DNA from: Diprion similis
Lineage: Eukaryota; Arthropoda; Insecta; Hymenoptera; Diprionidae
NCBI RefSeq assembly: GCF_021155765.1
Contig: NC_060114.1
Span: 434,001 to 498,000 of the forward strand
DNA length: 64,000 nucleotides
Reading direction: 5' to 3'
Shown here: in pieces, positions 1 to 12,256 of the stretch
Position numbering within the stretch: the stretch's first letter is position 1
How the letters are laid out: each line of letters begins with the position of its first letter
The notes under the pieces: model-generated
The model's database searches: none
What the model was told of the DNA's origin: nothing
What the model saw: only the letters and a program-made list of their open reading frames with translations
Made by a program: the position numbers and the translations under genes

Positions 1-619
1 CGGGGTCGGCACAGAGGCTCGTTTACAAAAATGGCGTTGACCAACACGGCAATAGAAAGATGGAAAAATAAAGATTGACGGCACTGCAGAACAGGTGTTG
101 GGCGCCAGGCTCGAGAGAGCCGTAAGAGACTATACTCTTACCAGATTCGAAATTTACCGTGCAATAGCATTCGTTCGCCGACTCGAACGGCGAACCAAAC
201 TCACACCACCAAATCTCAAAGCGAAACTATAGCAGGGGCAAGCACAAACAAAAACAGCCGACTAGCTAGCGGTGAGGGGAACGTGGGCGCGAAGGTGAAA
301 TAGTATAGATGATAATCGAATGATTATAGATGTAATTACCAGCATTTATTCACAAGCAACGCCGTTACGGCAAGGCAGAAGGCAACAGGCAATAAAATAT
401 TTACACGGCAAGCGGTCTTATCGGTGGCGGTACGCTTCGATAAAATTCAAAATAAATAACAATGAGACAAAAATAGCATAAAATATAACACAGCATCAAA
501 ATTAAACAATTCAAGAGGGCACGGCAAAATCAAGCAGTATAAGCTAGAAGCGACGAGCGGCAAGCGACCAAGATAAGCGACTAATAAGCGGCATAAAATC
601 AGTAACAATTCAATAACTC

Positions 620-1372
620 CATAAAACTTATACTACTGGAAGGGGAATACGGTTGTTGGGCTGTCGCCAACATGTTGAGACAGAGATATATTTCTATCTG
701 CTTTCGTAACGTCCACCCCCCCTCTCAGCTCACCTCCCCGCGACGATCCACTCATAGCTTATAAGCGTAACCAAGGGTTACCGGCGTGTGTTTTTCAGTG
801 ATTTTAGAGTGTGTAGACAAATTTGAAATATATTGAAAAGAGTGATGACACGTAAGTGCATTTTGTGCGGACAAACAACAGCAACTGTATCGTATCATGC
901 GTAAGTAAATCAATAGTAATGTTTTTGATAAGACCAATGAACTTTTTAGGTTATAGTGTTATTTTTATACTTTAGATTTCCAAAAGACGTCGTACTACGT
1001 GAGAAAGGAAAGAATTTTGCCAGTCTGCAAATATCGGGAAAGCTAATTTTGTTTGCCATACGAATTAGTACATTTTCTGTTGTCATTCTTGTCGACCATC
1101 TTAATTGAATTATAAAAAACAACCATACTCTTTTACCCCTTTATTCATATTATTTAAATAAAATTATTCTTGCGATACATAATAAATTAAAATTTCATCC
1201 TAACCCTAACTTCAAATTGCGCGCGTGACTATACAGGTGAGGGGTACGCGCTGGAAGGGGAACTGGACGTTACGAACGGAGATAGAGATATATCTTTGTC
1301 TCAACATGTTGGCGTCAGTTTCCACTCATTGCCGAGATGGGCTATTCCCCTTCCAGTAGTATAAGTTCTATG
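620..1372 (+). mobile_element. P-element deletion derivative (753 bp) with 8-bp TSD
   Basis: The element starts CATAAAACTTATACTACTGG and ends with the inverse complement of CATAGAACTTATACTACTGG, so the terminal inverted repeats differ at one base; homology continues inward with gaps for about 80 bp. It is bounded by the perfect direct repeat AATAACTC at 612-619 and 1373-1380. P elements make 8-bp target duplications and their ends start with CAT. Inside lies the 5' half of a THAP-domain transposase (844-1108). The rest of the transposase is absent, so any movement would need a transposase supplied in trans. Confidence 0.85.
844..1108 (+). pseudogene. THAP-domain fragment of a P-type transposase
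   Basis: The ATG at 844 opens an exon coding MTRKCILCGQ..., with the CxxC pair of a THAP zinc finger. A good donor (gc|gtaagt) follows at 900/901. The acceptor at 974-975 (ctttag) joins in frame to a second exon beginning FPKDV, the usual THAP continuation after the first zinc pair. Reading then loses family similarity and stops at 1106-1108. The CxxH half of the finger, the coiled coil and the catalytic domain are missing. This is the 5' end of a P transposase kept inside an internally deleted element. It could at most make a short peptide. Confidence 0.7.
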
Positions 1373-2786
1373 AATAACTCATATGACGACAGGATCGTTG
1401 TGAAGCAAATTCGTTAAGAATTTCCAAACTCAAAACAAGGCGGAGCAATTCCAAAAACAAACTTGCTAACAATCTAACAGTTTCACAAATACGAGATAAT
1501 CCTTCTTCGCTTTTTCTAGAATATCGGCACGGTCGCCTGTCGCTGCTTGGCGGTGGTAGTTACGCTCGGCGACGACGGCACGGGCGCACACACTCACTCA
1601 CAGATTCTCTCACACTCACGTACTTGGTACGTGGCCGGGAAGCGGCACGGTACCCGGTCTAGTACAAGTTATACGTTACAATAAAGCGGCAAAACATTAC
1701 CGAATGAACAACGAGAGTATCTTATCGTAATTATAACAAATCAAGGTAGCAATTAAAATCAGAAATACAATTGAATAGAAAAGCTTAGCTACCACGAGGC
1801 TCGCGGGCTTTCACACAAAATGGCCGATCAAAGCCGGCCGGCAACCTGTTGCAAAAGGAAAAATGGCCTGAGGCCATTGCGAATCTATAGCCAGCGAGAT
1901 TCGGGATAGCGACAGCCTACCTTATTACGGCAAACACCTTCCGGTTCTTCCCAAAGAAAAACAGCGGCAACGGTTCCTCCTCGGCAGAGATACAGAGCAA
2001 GGACCACAACAGAACTCGACTTCGATTTCTCAATATAATTTTTCAAGACGATTAGGCACTACGATGAGTGACGATACTTTCAATAGCGCAGCACAAGGGA
2101 GAGTGAGGTGGCCGCCGGCCCTCGGCGATCGCGATCCCGCGGTGGCGCTACGGGAGGGGATGATAGGTAGATTGGCGAGAGACCGGCGGGAGCCTAGGCA
2201 GCCGGTCTGTTCGCCGCGCTGTGCTGCGGGTTGCGAGGGTGGTCTGGCGAAGGCGGAAAGGTCCTGTCGGCATCGGCGAGCCCAGGGGGAGGCTGAGTCC
2301 GGTTGTTTGTGGGTGCCGGGTGGCAAGGCCGGTCTTATCGGAGGCTCAGGTGGAGGCAACTCGACCCCTGGGCGGCAGCGGCAGCATGTCCTTGGCGGCA
2401 TCGAGGTCCGAGCAAGCAACAGCGCGACTACTGGGTCCGGGGCTTCGAACTCCACGCCGGTCGTCCTGTGGTCCCTCCGCGTTTCCCGCGACGGCAGCGC
2501 AGGGTGGTCGTTGGATGGCGTTGGCCTTGACGGCGGCAGTGGCGGCGGCAGTGGCGGTCACCTCAGAGAATGGGTTGGGGGAGTAACAAAAAGCATTAGC
2601 AACAATACATAAATCTTAAAACTAACTCTGGTTGTTCATCGGCGGCACGGCAGGACTCTCCCTTGCTCTTTAAGAGCGCTTGACGCGGCCGCCCGGGAGT
2701 GGAGGTGCGGGTCGGTGACGGGCTGGTAGACCCGCCACGTCACAACATATATCACCCGTTGAACAATCCCTTGAACATCCATAAAA

Positions 2787-2828
2787 CACTGACAACGAGT
2801 AAGCGAGCGCACGAGCACAAAAACCAGC
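2787..2828 (+). repeat. Short direct repeat, copy 1 (copy 2 at 6016-6057)
   Basis: The core CACTGACAACGAGTAAGCGA and its continuation recur almost exactly at 6016-6057. Just upstream, ACCCGTTGAACAATCC (2754-2769) matches ACCCATTGAACAATCC (5950-5965), so about 75 bp is shared with an internal length difference. The two copies enclose the candidate spliced gene at 2940-5293. The origin is unknown. Confidence 0.7.
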
Positions 2829-2939
2829 TACACCAGGCCTGATAAAGAAGTATCGTGACTTCATTTCATTGCTGATTTTATAATTGACCATTTTATCCAT
2901 TACATTACAAACTCCATCGAAGCCCTGCCGCTTAATATC

Positions 2940-4021
2940 ATGGATCAGTTCGATGCATCGGACTCCAGGACATCGTCGGAGTCAGGCAGGCGTAAGTTAT
3001 TTTTATTATAACGTTAAATTTCACGTACACTTATGGTATGATATTGTAGTGGTGTTTCTGCATCTTATGCAATTGTTTTTCAAGCTTGCCGTCAATATGG
3101 TCTCTTGCGGGCATAAATTAATTTGTTCCATTACTGTTAATTAATATTCACATATTCAAATGTTATATTAGTATAGCGAATTTCAGACATTTCACGTGTT
3201 TGTTTTTTTTACGCTAGGCGTCAACACTTTTCAGTTAGTTGCGAATAGTTTATTAGTTCTCATCCGTCACACATGGAGGGTGTGAGTTATGTGTTTATGG
3301 ACACGTTTGAATAAATTTGTATTTAATTGTGTGGCACCGCTATAATGGCACAATATTTTGATAATATTTGTTGACACTGCATTTGTTGTAATTTTTAGAA
3401 CAGTTTAACTGACAGCGTTACATTTTACGTAGAGGTATAAAATGTGGCTTTCTTCTTCTCGAGATTTCTCAGAATTTTCGGAAATGTTATTCATTAAAGC
3501 ATAAGACATCTCGATTTCAAGAAGTTATTATTAGTAATATAAACTTATTCTGACAAATATCAAAGAATCTAGGTGTCCATCTTTGAGTTTATACAGTAAC
3601 ATGTAAGTTTGTGACAAATATCAAAAATGGTACGGGTCTAATATCATTTCAGTTGGGTCTTTACTACATACAAAGATATGATCAATATTAATCATTCGTA
3701 TCGAAGACCAGGTTCATGGATGTTTGTGAAACGGTTTTTCACACTTTGTGTAGGGAGACCCAAGTACAGAGGAACACGCGCTGGTGCCATGGAACAGCTT
3801 GCCGCCTTTTTGGATGGCTACTACTCCGTTAAAAAGTAAAAGATGAGCTTCCTTACAATACTGCACATATGATAACTCAAAGAATTTAATCATCTCTGAT
3901 AACTCAATCATGATGTATTTATAACAATTTCTTGGTTCTCAGGGGACCAGTGGAAAAATGGCAATCTACTGAAATAAAAAATTTGTTGAAAACAATGTCC
4001 AAATATTTTTACCATAAGTAG
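2940..4021 (+). CDS. Candidate three-exon small protein, unknown function
   Basis: Three exons join in frame with standard GT-AG introns: 2940-2991 (from ATG), 3754-3835 and 3943-4021 (TAG stop). Carry-over bases fit at both junctions. The product is about 71 residues: a Ser-rich start (MDQFDASDSRTSSESG), a basic stretch (GRRRPKYRG), a middle containing AMEQLAAFLDGYY, and a Lys-rich end. I do not recognise the family. Supporting points are the consistent phases and non-repetitive composition; against it are its small size and repeat-rich setting. The last exon could instead be spliced onward to the exons at 4422-5293, but I could not find a phase-correct donor for that. Confidence 0.4.
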
Positions 4022-4188
4022 CGCAGTGAGACCTTGCTTCTCTTGGAATTTCATTATTACAGGTTAGTGGGAACTACCCTATAGGTTTTGATTTATGACT
4101 CTGACAGACGACCGGGTGGACGGACGGACAATGAAGTCATCCTATAAGGCTTCCGCTTTTTCCTTTTCTGGTACTGAACCAGAGAAAT

Positions 4189-4846
4189 TTTTTACTTTGC
4201 TGATGGTACATTCGTGTTTTTTGAATAAATTCATTTTTATAAAATCACGATACTCTGTACTTACATGTGTGTGTAGCATTACATAAAATGTATTAGATGT
4301 GTTAGATTTTCTACAACTGTCATAGTAAGCTATTAAGAAGTGGAGATGATGATTTAGTCGGATGAATTTGGATTATTGCAAATGTTATGTTTATATTAAC
4401 AAGCTAATATGCATGTTTCAGACGAAGTTGAAAATAACAAAAAAAAAAAAAAGAAATGCCGAGCAGGCCGATAATTATAAAGTCGGTGAGTACCTGGCAT
4501 TGCACACATTCAAATACTCGACTAGAATTTTTTACTTTGCTGGTGGTCCAGTCGTGTTTCTTGAATAAATTCATTTTTATAAAATCACGATACACTGTAC
4601 TTACATATGTGTGTAGCATTACATTGAATGTATTAGATGGGTTAGATTTTCTACAATTGTCATAGTAGGCTATTAAGAAGTAGAGATATTAATTCAGTCG
4701 GATGAATTTGTATTATTGAAAATATTATGTTTATATTAACAAGCCAATATGCATGTCTCAGATCAAGTTGAGAAGAATTAAAAAAAAAACGAATGCCGAG
4801 CAGACCGATAATTATAAAGTTGGTGAGCATCTGGCATTGCACACTC
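4189..4846 (+). repeat. Two-copy tandem duplication (~330 bp) containing a splice-bounded exon
   Basis: The segment beginning TTTTTACTTTGCTG at 4189 repeats at about 4529, and the two copies are highly similar. Each holds an acceptor, a short Lys-rich reading frame and a donor: exon 4422-4485 (64 nt) and exon 4762-4822 (61 nt). They differ by one codon and both enter at phase 0 and leave at phase 1. Both encode a peptide ending NAEQ-DNYKV. A third, decayed copy of the intron/exon start lies at 4858-4945. Confidence 0.65.
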
Positions 4847-5234
4847 GATTAAGATCTAATTATTGAAAATGTAATGTGTTGCGCTAACAAATTGATATGC
4901 GTGTTGGAGATCAAATTTACAATTGATGAAGTTCTCACTTCAAAAAAGAAGTGTACATTTCTTACAACAGGTGTGACAACTACGTGACATTTTTCAGTGC
5001 AGAAAGAGTGCATACAGATGAGTAGTTGAATTTACAAATTGTTGAGCATCCTTTGCTTTGTTCAGGTCACTAACAATTAGCTGCTTGCATTGCTATTTCA
5101 GAATTCTGTAATAGTATAACATTTTGTATAAGATTTTAAAGTTAAACTATTCTTAGTGCATTAATTATTAGAAACATTATACTGAAAAGTTAGAAGAAAA
5201 TCTATCATCGAAATTATCACGTTTTCTTTTTCAG

Positions 5235-5293
5235 GTGACGAATGGGATGCCATTTTAGCAGCCGCTGACATTCCAGAACTCATTTTGAAATAA
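5235..5293 (+). CDS. Candidate terminal coding exon with stop codon
   Basis: The acceptor ttttcag ends at 5234 and the frame then reads GDEWDAILAAADIPELILK before TAA at 5291-5293, followed by AATAAA-like and A-rich sequence. It accepts phase 1, which is the phase left by both duplicated exons at 4422-4485 and 4762-4822, so either could splice to it and give ...NYKVGDEWD... The true first exon of this transcript is not certain. The protein family was not recognised. Confidence 0.4.
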
Positions 5294-5299
5294 ATAAAA

Positions 5300-6300
5300 A
5301 AAAAAAAAATCCATTATCACTCCTACATGATTTTTCTTACGGTTCTTTTCAATAGTCGAGCGTATCCCGCTAAAATGCTGCACCATAATTACGTTTACAG
5401 TGACATAATTTGTCGTGAATACTTTGTTGAGATCACGTAGTTAATGAAATACGAAAAACAAAACATTTATAGAAATTCAATATGAAAGGTGTATCATGTT
5501 TATCTATATGTTATGTGATTGTTATACCGATGCATACATCCATATATGATTAGATGGTAATAGATCAAGTCCAACTGGTATAGTCTTATGTCGGTCAACT
5601 CAATTACCACGAATTTGACAGACTTTGGTCTGCGATGTATCGTCGATAACGTAGAGCATAACAGTATTGACAAACGTGAAAGTTGTGGTTCGTTCAGAAA
5701 GAGGACAGACTGAGATCGGTAAAAAAATTGATCGAATTTTACGAACCATGATGAAATCTAGAAAAAAAAACCGAACGCATGAGTTCAAGTTATGAGATAG
5801 ACAAAGTCGCAGTGTCACAGTATTCTCCTTTGTGGGTAAAAGCGCTTCGCAAGTCAGCTGTCAGTGCCCTATCTGGAGATGTGTGCGCTAAAAACTTTGG
5901 CTGCTATTTCATTATGTAAGTTAGTGGTGTGTATTGATCAACATTCATTACCCATTGAACAATCCTCAAGTAGTATGGGTGTGAGGTAACTCATAAATTT
6001 CGTATCATTTGGTGTCACTGACAACGAGTAAGCGAGCGCACGAGCACAAAAATCAGCCAATCCGAGCGAGCTTTAGCGACCGAGGGAATATTAGCAGCTA
6101 GTATGTAATTAATTCACCCGTGTCGAATTTATCAGATTCCATTCCGTTCCTCCTCGCACGCTCTTGAGATTATCCTCGAACCTCGCTCGGTAGCCGTGTT
6201 TCAGTCACGGACACACAGCCCTCGGGCCACCGACTTAGCTAGTTGGGGGCAAATATTCTAGTTTGGCTCGGAGTTAGATAAGACCAATCATATCCGACCT
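5300..6300. other. No gene recognised
   Basis: AT-rich sequence with only short frames to about 5950. Then come the second copy of the 42-bp direct repeat (6016-6057) and a more GC-rich stretch. No RNA gene or transposon end was identified. Confidence 0.5.
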
Positions 6301-6305
6301 GGCGC

Positions 6306-6563
6306 TCAACATTGAAGAGGAAAAGGTGAGAAAAAGCTTCGTGCCGGCGAGCCGTGGATCGTTGCGTTGGGCCGTATTCGAGCGTTGGGCGTTATCTCAC
6401 TTTCAGTGTCAGTTTCTAAAGGATTAGGGCTGCAGCATATTTTTTTTTCTTCCGATTCTTCCATAGAACCGGCAGCCGACGACGAAGCTGTGACAGTTTT
6501 AATAATTTCTTGACAATCCTTATTTTCAGGTTTGCTCAAAAATTTCATCATGGAACCTGCCAT
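6306..6563 (-). CDS. Hypothetical 85-residue protein or transposase N-terminus
   Basis: An ATG at 6563 opens a frame starting MAGSMMKFLSKPENKD, then a Ser/Glu-rich acidic segment, then a Pro/Arg-rich end. Short starts of the type 'KFLSK' are seen at the N-termini of some zinc-finger hAT-type transposases, but nothing conserved follows. It may be a 5' remnant of such a gene or a chance frame. Confidence 0.2.
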   Translation of the reverse strand: MAGSMMKFLSKPENKDCQEIIKTVTASSSAAGSMEESEEKKICCSPNPLETDTESEITPNARIRPNATIHGSPARSFFSPFPLQC

Positions 6564-7450
6564 TTTCCCTTTCTCTACCTCTTTTTCTCTTTTGAGATTT
6601 CGAAATTGAGCCCCAGAAAGCTTTTTCCTTTTTGGCGGATCCTTAAATTTTCGAATGTATCAAAATACTTACAACTAGGTTAGGTCTTTAAATTTGGATG
6701 CCGGCGAAGTCGTAACTGGGGCAGCTAGTTAGTAAATAGAAACCGTACTTACCATGTTGGCGATTATCCCGACTTATAATAATCAGTGACAGTTATAGTA
6801 CATCAATTACATGTAAAAAAGATTTTGCAACAAGCGCGCTGTGCGTTACATTGAAAAAGTAAATGAAGAATAAATACTTCAAGATGCCACGGCACAGCAC
6901 GGGGATTCCCCTGTACGTAATACTTTCGGCAATCGGCACTACCGGTGGCGGCGCTGTCAGCCGTCTCCTACAGATGGCACGGGAATCGCGCCACGTAAGG
7001 AAAGGCGTGTGTTAGAGAGAAATAGCGAGGTAATACCATAAATGTAATACTCCTATATGGACAGTTTAGATGGGAAAGAATGTCTTACTATTACGGTGCC
7101 GACAATATTTATTTTCTGTCTCGTCCGAGATACCTTCATCATGCCGCGCATGCTTGTGAATTCTCTAAAATATCAGTAGTGGGGGAAGAATGAGGGGAAT
7201 AAATTGAGGTTAGAATTGTGCTTGCAAATGTATTTATTATTATAATTCAGAAAAGCAATTCCGAATTTTTTAAAATTTGTGTTTTTAATTTATCAGTGTT
7301 TTATTTCCAACAATCAATTATTAAAAAATGGTGAAGTTGTGTTATTTATGTAATAGAAAAGCTTCAAAAGCTGACAATATTTCATTGCATCGGTAAGTGC
7401 AAATTATTTCTAATTTTTCCAATTACCAACTTTTTTATATTCAAAATAAT

Positions 7451-7850
7451 GTTACGGTACAGGGGGACGGTAGTCCATGTACCCACCTGAGGTGTTGGTT
7501 CGGGTGCTATTTTTGTTGGTTCGTAGTCGTCGCCGTCTTCGTTCAGGGAACGGAAGGGAAAGAATAATAATTAGAGAATGATTATAACTTTTATTTTGAT
7601 TTGGAAATTGGGTGCAGTCGATGGGGTGTAGTTGAGGTGATGTTTTTGGGGAACGGGAGTTGAAGCTAAAATGTTGGAGGTAAGAGCGTTGGGATACGAG
7701 TGAGGCTTTTGCGTGAGAAAATGACCGGGGATCCAGGGTAGAGCGGAATCGAAATAGCAAGGTAAGGGCGATAGCGAGTGGTGTAAGGCAAGATGGAAAT
7801 AGGATGACAGGATATGGAGTGTGGGAATGGCAGGTAAAGACGAGCGTCGA
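7451..7850. mobile_element. Foreign segment inside the P element's THAP region
   Basis: The THAP domain is interrupted between its first exon (ends 7395) and NACGLTMNDD (from about 7850). The intervening segment starts near TGTTACGGTACAGGGGGACG, is more GC-rich than the surrounding transposase, and replaces the FP...W part of the THAP exon. LTR-like starts elsewhere in the window are similar (TGTTAC/TGTAAC). No clear target duplication or inverted ends were found, so the identity is open. Confidence 0.35.
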
Positions 7851-8981
7851 GGTAAATGCTTGTGGATTAACTATGAATGATGACGTAAAAAGAACATGCA
7901 TATGTTCGAGACATTTTAAAACTGATGATGTTTGTCAATCAAATATTTTTGGAGCTGTTAAATCTTCTATAAAACGTGATGCAATTCCTACACTTTATCT
8001 TACAAACCCACTCAGTCTTGATACGACTAATAAATCACCACCGAACACACCATTTTTGGAACTATTTGAGGACAATGGAGGCTCCAATCAATCCTCGTCA
8101 TTTGTTTTTGACAATAATATTGTCGACGACAATAATGTACTTCATATTTTGGAAAAAAGTAAAGGAATAACATTTATGTAAAAAACTAGAACGATAGTAC
8201 GGATAAAATATTTATTTATTATTTTTACTATTTTTTAGGTTCAGATAAATATTTGAAACAAGACAGTACCGAATTTCAAACGTCAAATAACAGTAGTATT
8301 AATTTTGGTAAGTCTATTACAAGCATTTTATGAAAAGTTAATTTTTAAAAATTGTTAAATATTTTAATTTTCGATGGCTCCTATAAACAATCTGATTCAA
8401 GTGAATTTATGGAAAATGCAATCACAAATTCTGGCAACGATGACGAAAATACTGGTAAGGATAGAGATTTATATTATTTAATTATTTCTCCGAGAAATTT
8501 TATACGGTTTTATATTTGTTTCAAGTTCCAGACGAAAATAACATTTGTTTTAAGTTCCAGACGAAAATAATTCTCCAAGTCAATGTCGAAAGCGTAGATT
8601 TTTTGAGCCCCGTCACGTTAGTGAAACATCACCATTAGATTTTGCAACACCCAAAAGGGCTAAAAGAACCCTTTCTTTAATAAAAACTAATGATCAGAAA
8701 AAAAAGAAAAAATAAGACAGCTACAGAGACAAACAAGGAATCTCGAAAAAAAGTTAAATCTTTGGAAGATTTAATAAATCATCTTAAGGAGAACCGTATG
8801 TTAACTGATGAGAGTAGTGATGCTCTGATGGTATAGTATATTCTAACTAATATAAATTGTATAAATATAAAATTGTATATATTTTACACAAATGTTATCG
8901 ACGACGAATTTAACTCATAATATTGTTTATTGATATTTACATGATGGTGTATTCATTATATAAGATTGAAAACAATTGTAC

Positions 8982-10824
8982 TGTGACGAGGTTTTTCGCC
9001 GCTCTTGTTCACCCGGAGAAGTTCCCAAGAGCTAACCTGGTGCGCAATGATTCGGCAACCCGCGATGCAATCTGCAGCTTACAAAAGCTATCGCGAAATT
9101 TTGTTGGGCGCCTGGCGTGATAAACACGCCTCAAATCTTTACCCTCGCAATTCCTCGGCTGTCCTTCTCTATGCCAGGTAGCTCAGTACCGCGGAGAGGG
9201 GGTGGGTAGTTTTGCGGAGAGAAAGAACGGACACTCGACACGATACAGAATTTAACAAAATAAAATAAAATAATATATTCAAAAAATCGAAGGGATACAA
9301 AACAAAAAGAAAAGGAAACAGATACTCAATTCGCCTCCCGCGATTCCACAAACAAAATAGAAAGAAAATCAAATCTTAACTAGACCATAAATCTACGTGC
9401 GCTAGTCGCGTTCCTCGTCTCAACGAGATCAACAAAACAAAAATCAAAATACAGAAAATCGACAACGATACGAACACGCTACTCGTGATCGTCCTTCCCT
9501 TTATTATAAATATCGGCGCTATTCGCCAAACCCAAACAGAATTATCGCGCTAATCGCAAAACATACCCTACAAGTAACTCGACAGTAATTCTTACTTAAC
9601 AACTTAAATCGAAGCGATTAATCGCGACGCATCCGAAACTTCACTATCTTCCGAAATAAATCAAACAAGGAAACTAGAAATAATAACCCAGCCAAACAGA
9701 GCGCTTACACTTAGTGATACGCGACCTACACGAGAGGTGACACTTTCTAAACACGCGAATGCGACTTGACCCTGTGCAGCGGAATTTGGGCTGCTCGCAA
9801 ATAACGAAACGAATGACTCTACTCAACATGTACAATAGCCAAAATTGACTCGATACGCTATCGCAAAAAAAATCAAGCTCCGGCCACCAACCAAGAAAAT
9901 CGGCAAACGAATTTCGAGTATTGTTTGACGCAATTCAACATGGCCAACCGTTACCTGGTGCGCCGACCTAAACCGTTCTCGAAATTTGTCCGCAAAGAAG
10001 CAATAGCGCTTACCGCAATGAATCCTAACCAGAAAAATCTCCGTCACGATAATTGGACAATAGTCCCGTCTTCCGCGAATCCCAAAATTTTAACACCAAT
10101 CGCTCAACTCTCTCAATAACCCAAAAAACTATCTTTACAAAATTTTCGCAGCCTTCGCTAGATTCAGCACCAGGACGCAAGTCGCCCTGCTCCGTCACGC
10201 CGAGCCAAAATTCAAACCGAGGCGTTGTCGTTTCCGAAATTTGACGTATCTTATTGGGTATCGAATTACGCGACTCTTAAATTCTAGCTTATTGCTAACG
10301 TCGGTTTCCGCTGTCGCGGTTCGCAGATTGGTCGTTGGACTCTCCGGTGTTCAGTCCTCGTCAGTGGCGTAGAGGCAGCACGATCGTTGGCATGATGGTG
10401 TATCGCGAGGAAGGCAGGCTACGGTTCGCTGGCCAACAGCGGGAATCTCGTCCGCCTTGGTTTCCCTCGCGGCAGAGCTCGGCGTTGGCGCTCCCTCCGT
10501 AGCCTCGTGTGAGACCCTTCGCTCGCGGTGTATCCTCCGTTGAGGTCTCTCTTTACGGCCGGTTCCACACTCTCGAATTCGTCGTGTATCTCCCTGGTTG
10601 GTGTCGCAAATACTCAAAACAAAATTAAACAAAAAGACCCTATAATACTCCATTCGCTAGCCTGTAAAGGGTCCCCTCTCAGTGTTTCGGATGCGTAACC
10701 CTTGTCCTGGTGCTCTTTACGAATTAGATAATCATTCTTGTCGCGAAATCCCTTGTCAGAGTCCCGCCTAAGGTTCGGGGAGCCACTTATAACGAGCATC
10801 AAAAGAAAAAAATGACACGTTACA
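8982..10824 (-). mobile_element. Solo LTR (1.84 kb) in the P element
   Basis: On the minus strand the segment starts TGTAACGTGTCATTT and ends CCTCGTCACA, so it has TG...CA ends. It is flanked by GTAC (8978-8981) and GCAC (10825-10828), a 4-bp duplication with one mismatch. It carries the motif GGCGCCCAAC at about 9111 near its 3' end, shared with the LTR-like segments at 1-2640 and near 43316. No gag or pol lies inside, which fits recombination of a full retrotransposon to one LTR. It sits in an intron of the P transposase. Confidence 0.7.
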
Positions 10825-12110
10825 GCACATATATTTTCTTTTAATTAATATTTTTAATTAATATTCATAAATTCACTCATCAATAATTACATGTGACGTG
10901 TTTTTATTTTTTTCATTTTTAAATGGAAAGATGGCAAAATGAAAAAAAATCTCAAACTTGTTCTTCGGTCATGTACTTCATAATATTTTTTTCTACGTAG
11001 AGTATGATGTCAGAAGATTTAACAAATATAACAAATATGAAAGTTAAAGATGGAAGAGGATACACACCGCAAGTTCGTTCTTTTGCATTATCTTTACATT
11101 TTAATTCGCCTAAGGCTTACAAATACGTTCGAGAAAAATTCAATAAACATTTACCATCTGTGTCAACTATAAAATCGTGGTACAGAGTAGTGGATGGCTC
11201 ACCTGGGTTTACAGATGAATCGTTTAAAGCTATTGAATTGCGATGTAAAGAGAAGAGTGGCATAGTTAATTTGGCTATGGATGAAATGTCAATAAAAGAA
11301 GAAATAATTTATGACAAAAAAGAATTTCACGGAGGTATAAGCTTCGGGACAATACAAAATACAGACTCCGCTTACTCTGATAACGACAATCCGATTACAG
11401 CAAAAAATGAATTTGTTTTGATGGCTGTTTCCTTGAATGAAAACTGGAAAATTCCAATTGATTATTTTTTAGTTAGATCATTGAATGCTGAAAAGCGCGC
11501 AAGTATTTTGAGATTGGCATTTGAATTATTACAAAAAGCTAATTGCAAAGTTTACTCAATAACTTTTGATAGAGCTGCATCGGATATAAGTATGTGCAAT
11601 TCGTTAGGTGCTAATTTGAATTTTGGACCCAATTTTAAACCTTACTTTACAAATCCGGCGACATTTGAAAAATGTTACATATTTTATGATTTTTGTCATA
11701 TGATTAAATTAATACGGAATACTTTAGGAGATCATAAAATAATAAAAACTGTTGACAATAAATCTATTTTATGGTCATACATAGAGAAATTGCATGATTT
11801 ACAATGCAAAGAAGGATTGAGAGTGGCTAATAAGTTGACCAAAAAACACATTCATTATCAAAATAACAAAATGAATGTGAAATTAGCCATACAAACACTT
11901 AGCGAAAGTGTCTCAAAAGCTTCGAACTTTTTACAAATGATAGATGATACAGGAATCCAAAAAGATTTTCAAGACAGTTCAGAAACAGCTTTATTTTGCT
12001 TAAATTTTAACAATATGGGTGATGTACAAAATTGTAAAAATAAATTTTCTAAAGGAGAATTTAATACCCCGCTGACTGATGATACCTATTTCAAAATAAA
12101 AGACCATGCT

Positions 12111-12256
12111 CTGAACTTTGAAAACTATATCATTAATTTATGTAATGACAAGGGAACACTTTTAATTTATTCTAAACGAAAATCTGAAATTTGAAAACTA
12201 TATTATGAATTTATGTAATGACAAGGGAACACTTTTAATTTATTCTAAACGAAAAA
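12111..12256 (+). repeat. 73-bp tandem duplication in the P transposase
   Basis: The segment CTGAACTTTGAAAACTATAT... at 12111-12183 is repeated at 12184-12256 with a few differences. Because 73 is not a multiple of three, the second copy is read out of frame and a stop follows at once. Seen directly in the sequence. Confidence 0.92.

Larger units (their letters stand above)
1..2640 (-). mobile_element. LTR-like retrotransposon sequence, edge outside window
   Basis: No coding region is supported here apart from the P-derived insert. On the minus strand the motif TGGCGCCCAAC lies at about 94-104. The same motif occurs 80-140 bp from the 3' end of two other LTR-like segments, at about 9111 (minus) and 43316 (plus). 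The TA-rich, CG-dotted composition of 1-2000 matches those segments. The stretch 2040-2620 is very GC-rich; it has long open frames on both strands, but they read as low-complexity Gly/Arg/Pro and I do not call a gene. Seen: the shared motif and composition. Inferred: that this is an LTR. The outer end is not in the window. Confidence 0.35.

Noticed and set aside
2064..2612. Long overlapping frames on both strands in the GC-rich patch
   Set aside because: High GC removes stop codons in all frames. Products are Gly/Arg/Pro-rich without domains, and the region reads better as retrotransposon LTR.
7452..7901. 149-codon minus-strand frame over the THAP interruption
   Set aside because: It overlaps the real THAP exon on the other strand, and the product is Ser/Thr/Pro-rich without any domain. 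It is most likely a shadow of the inserted segment.
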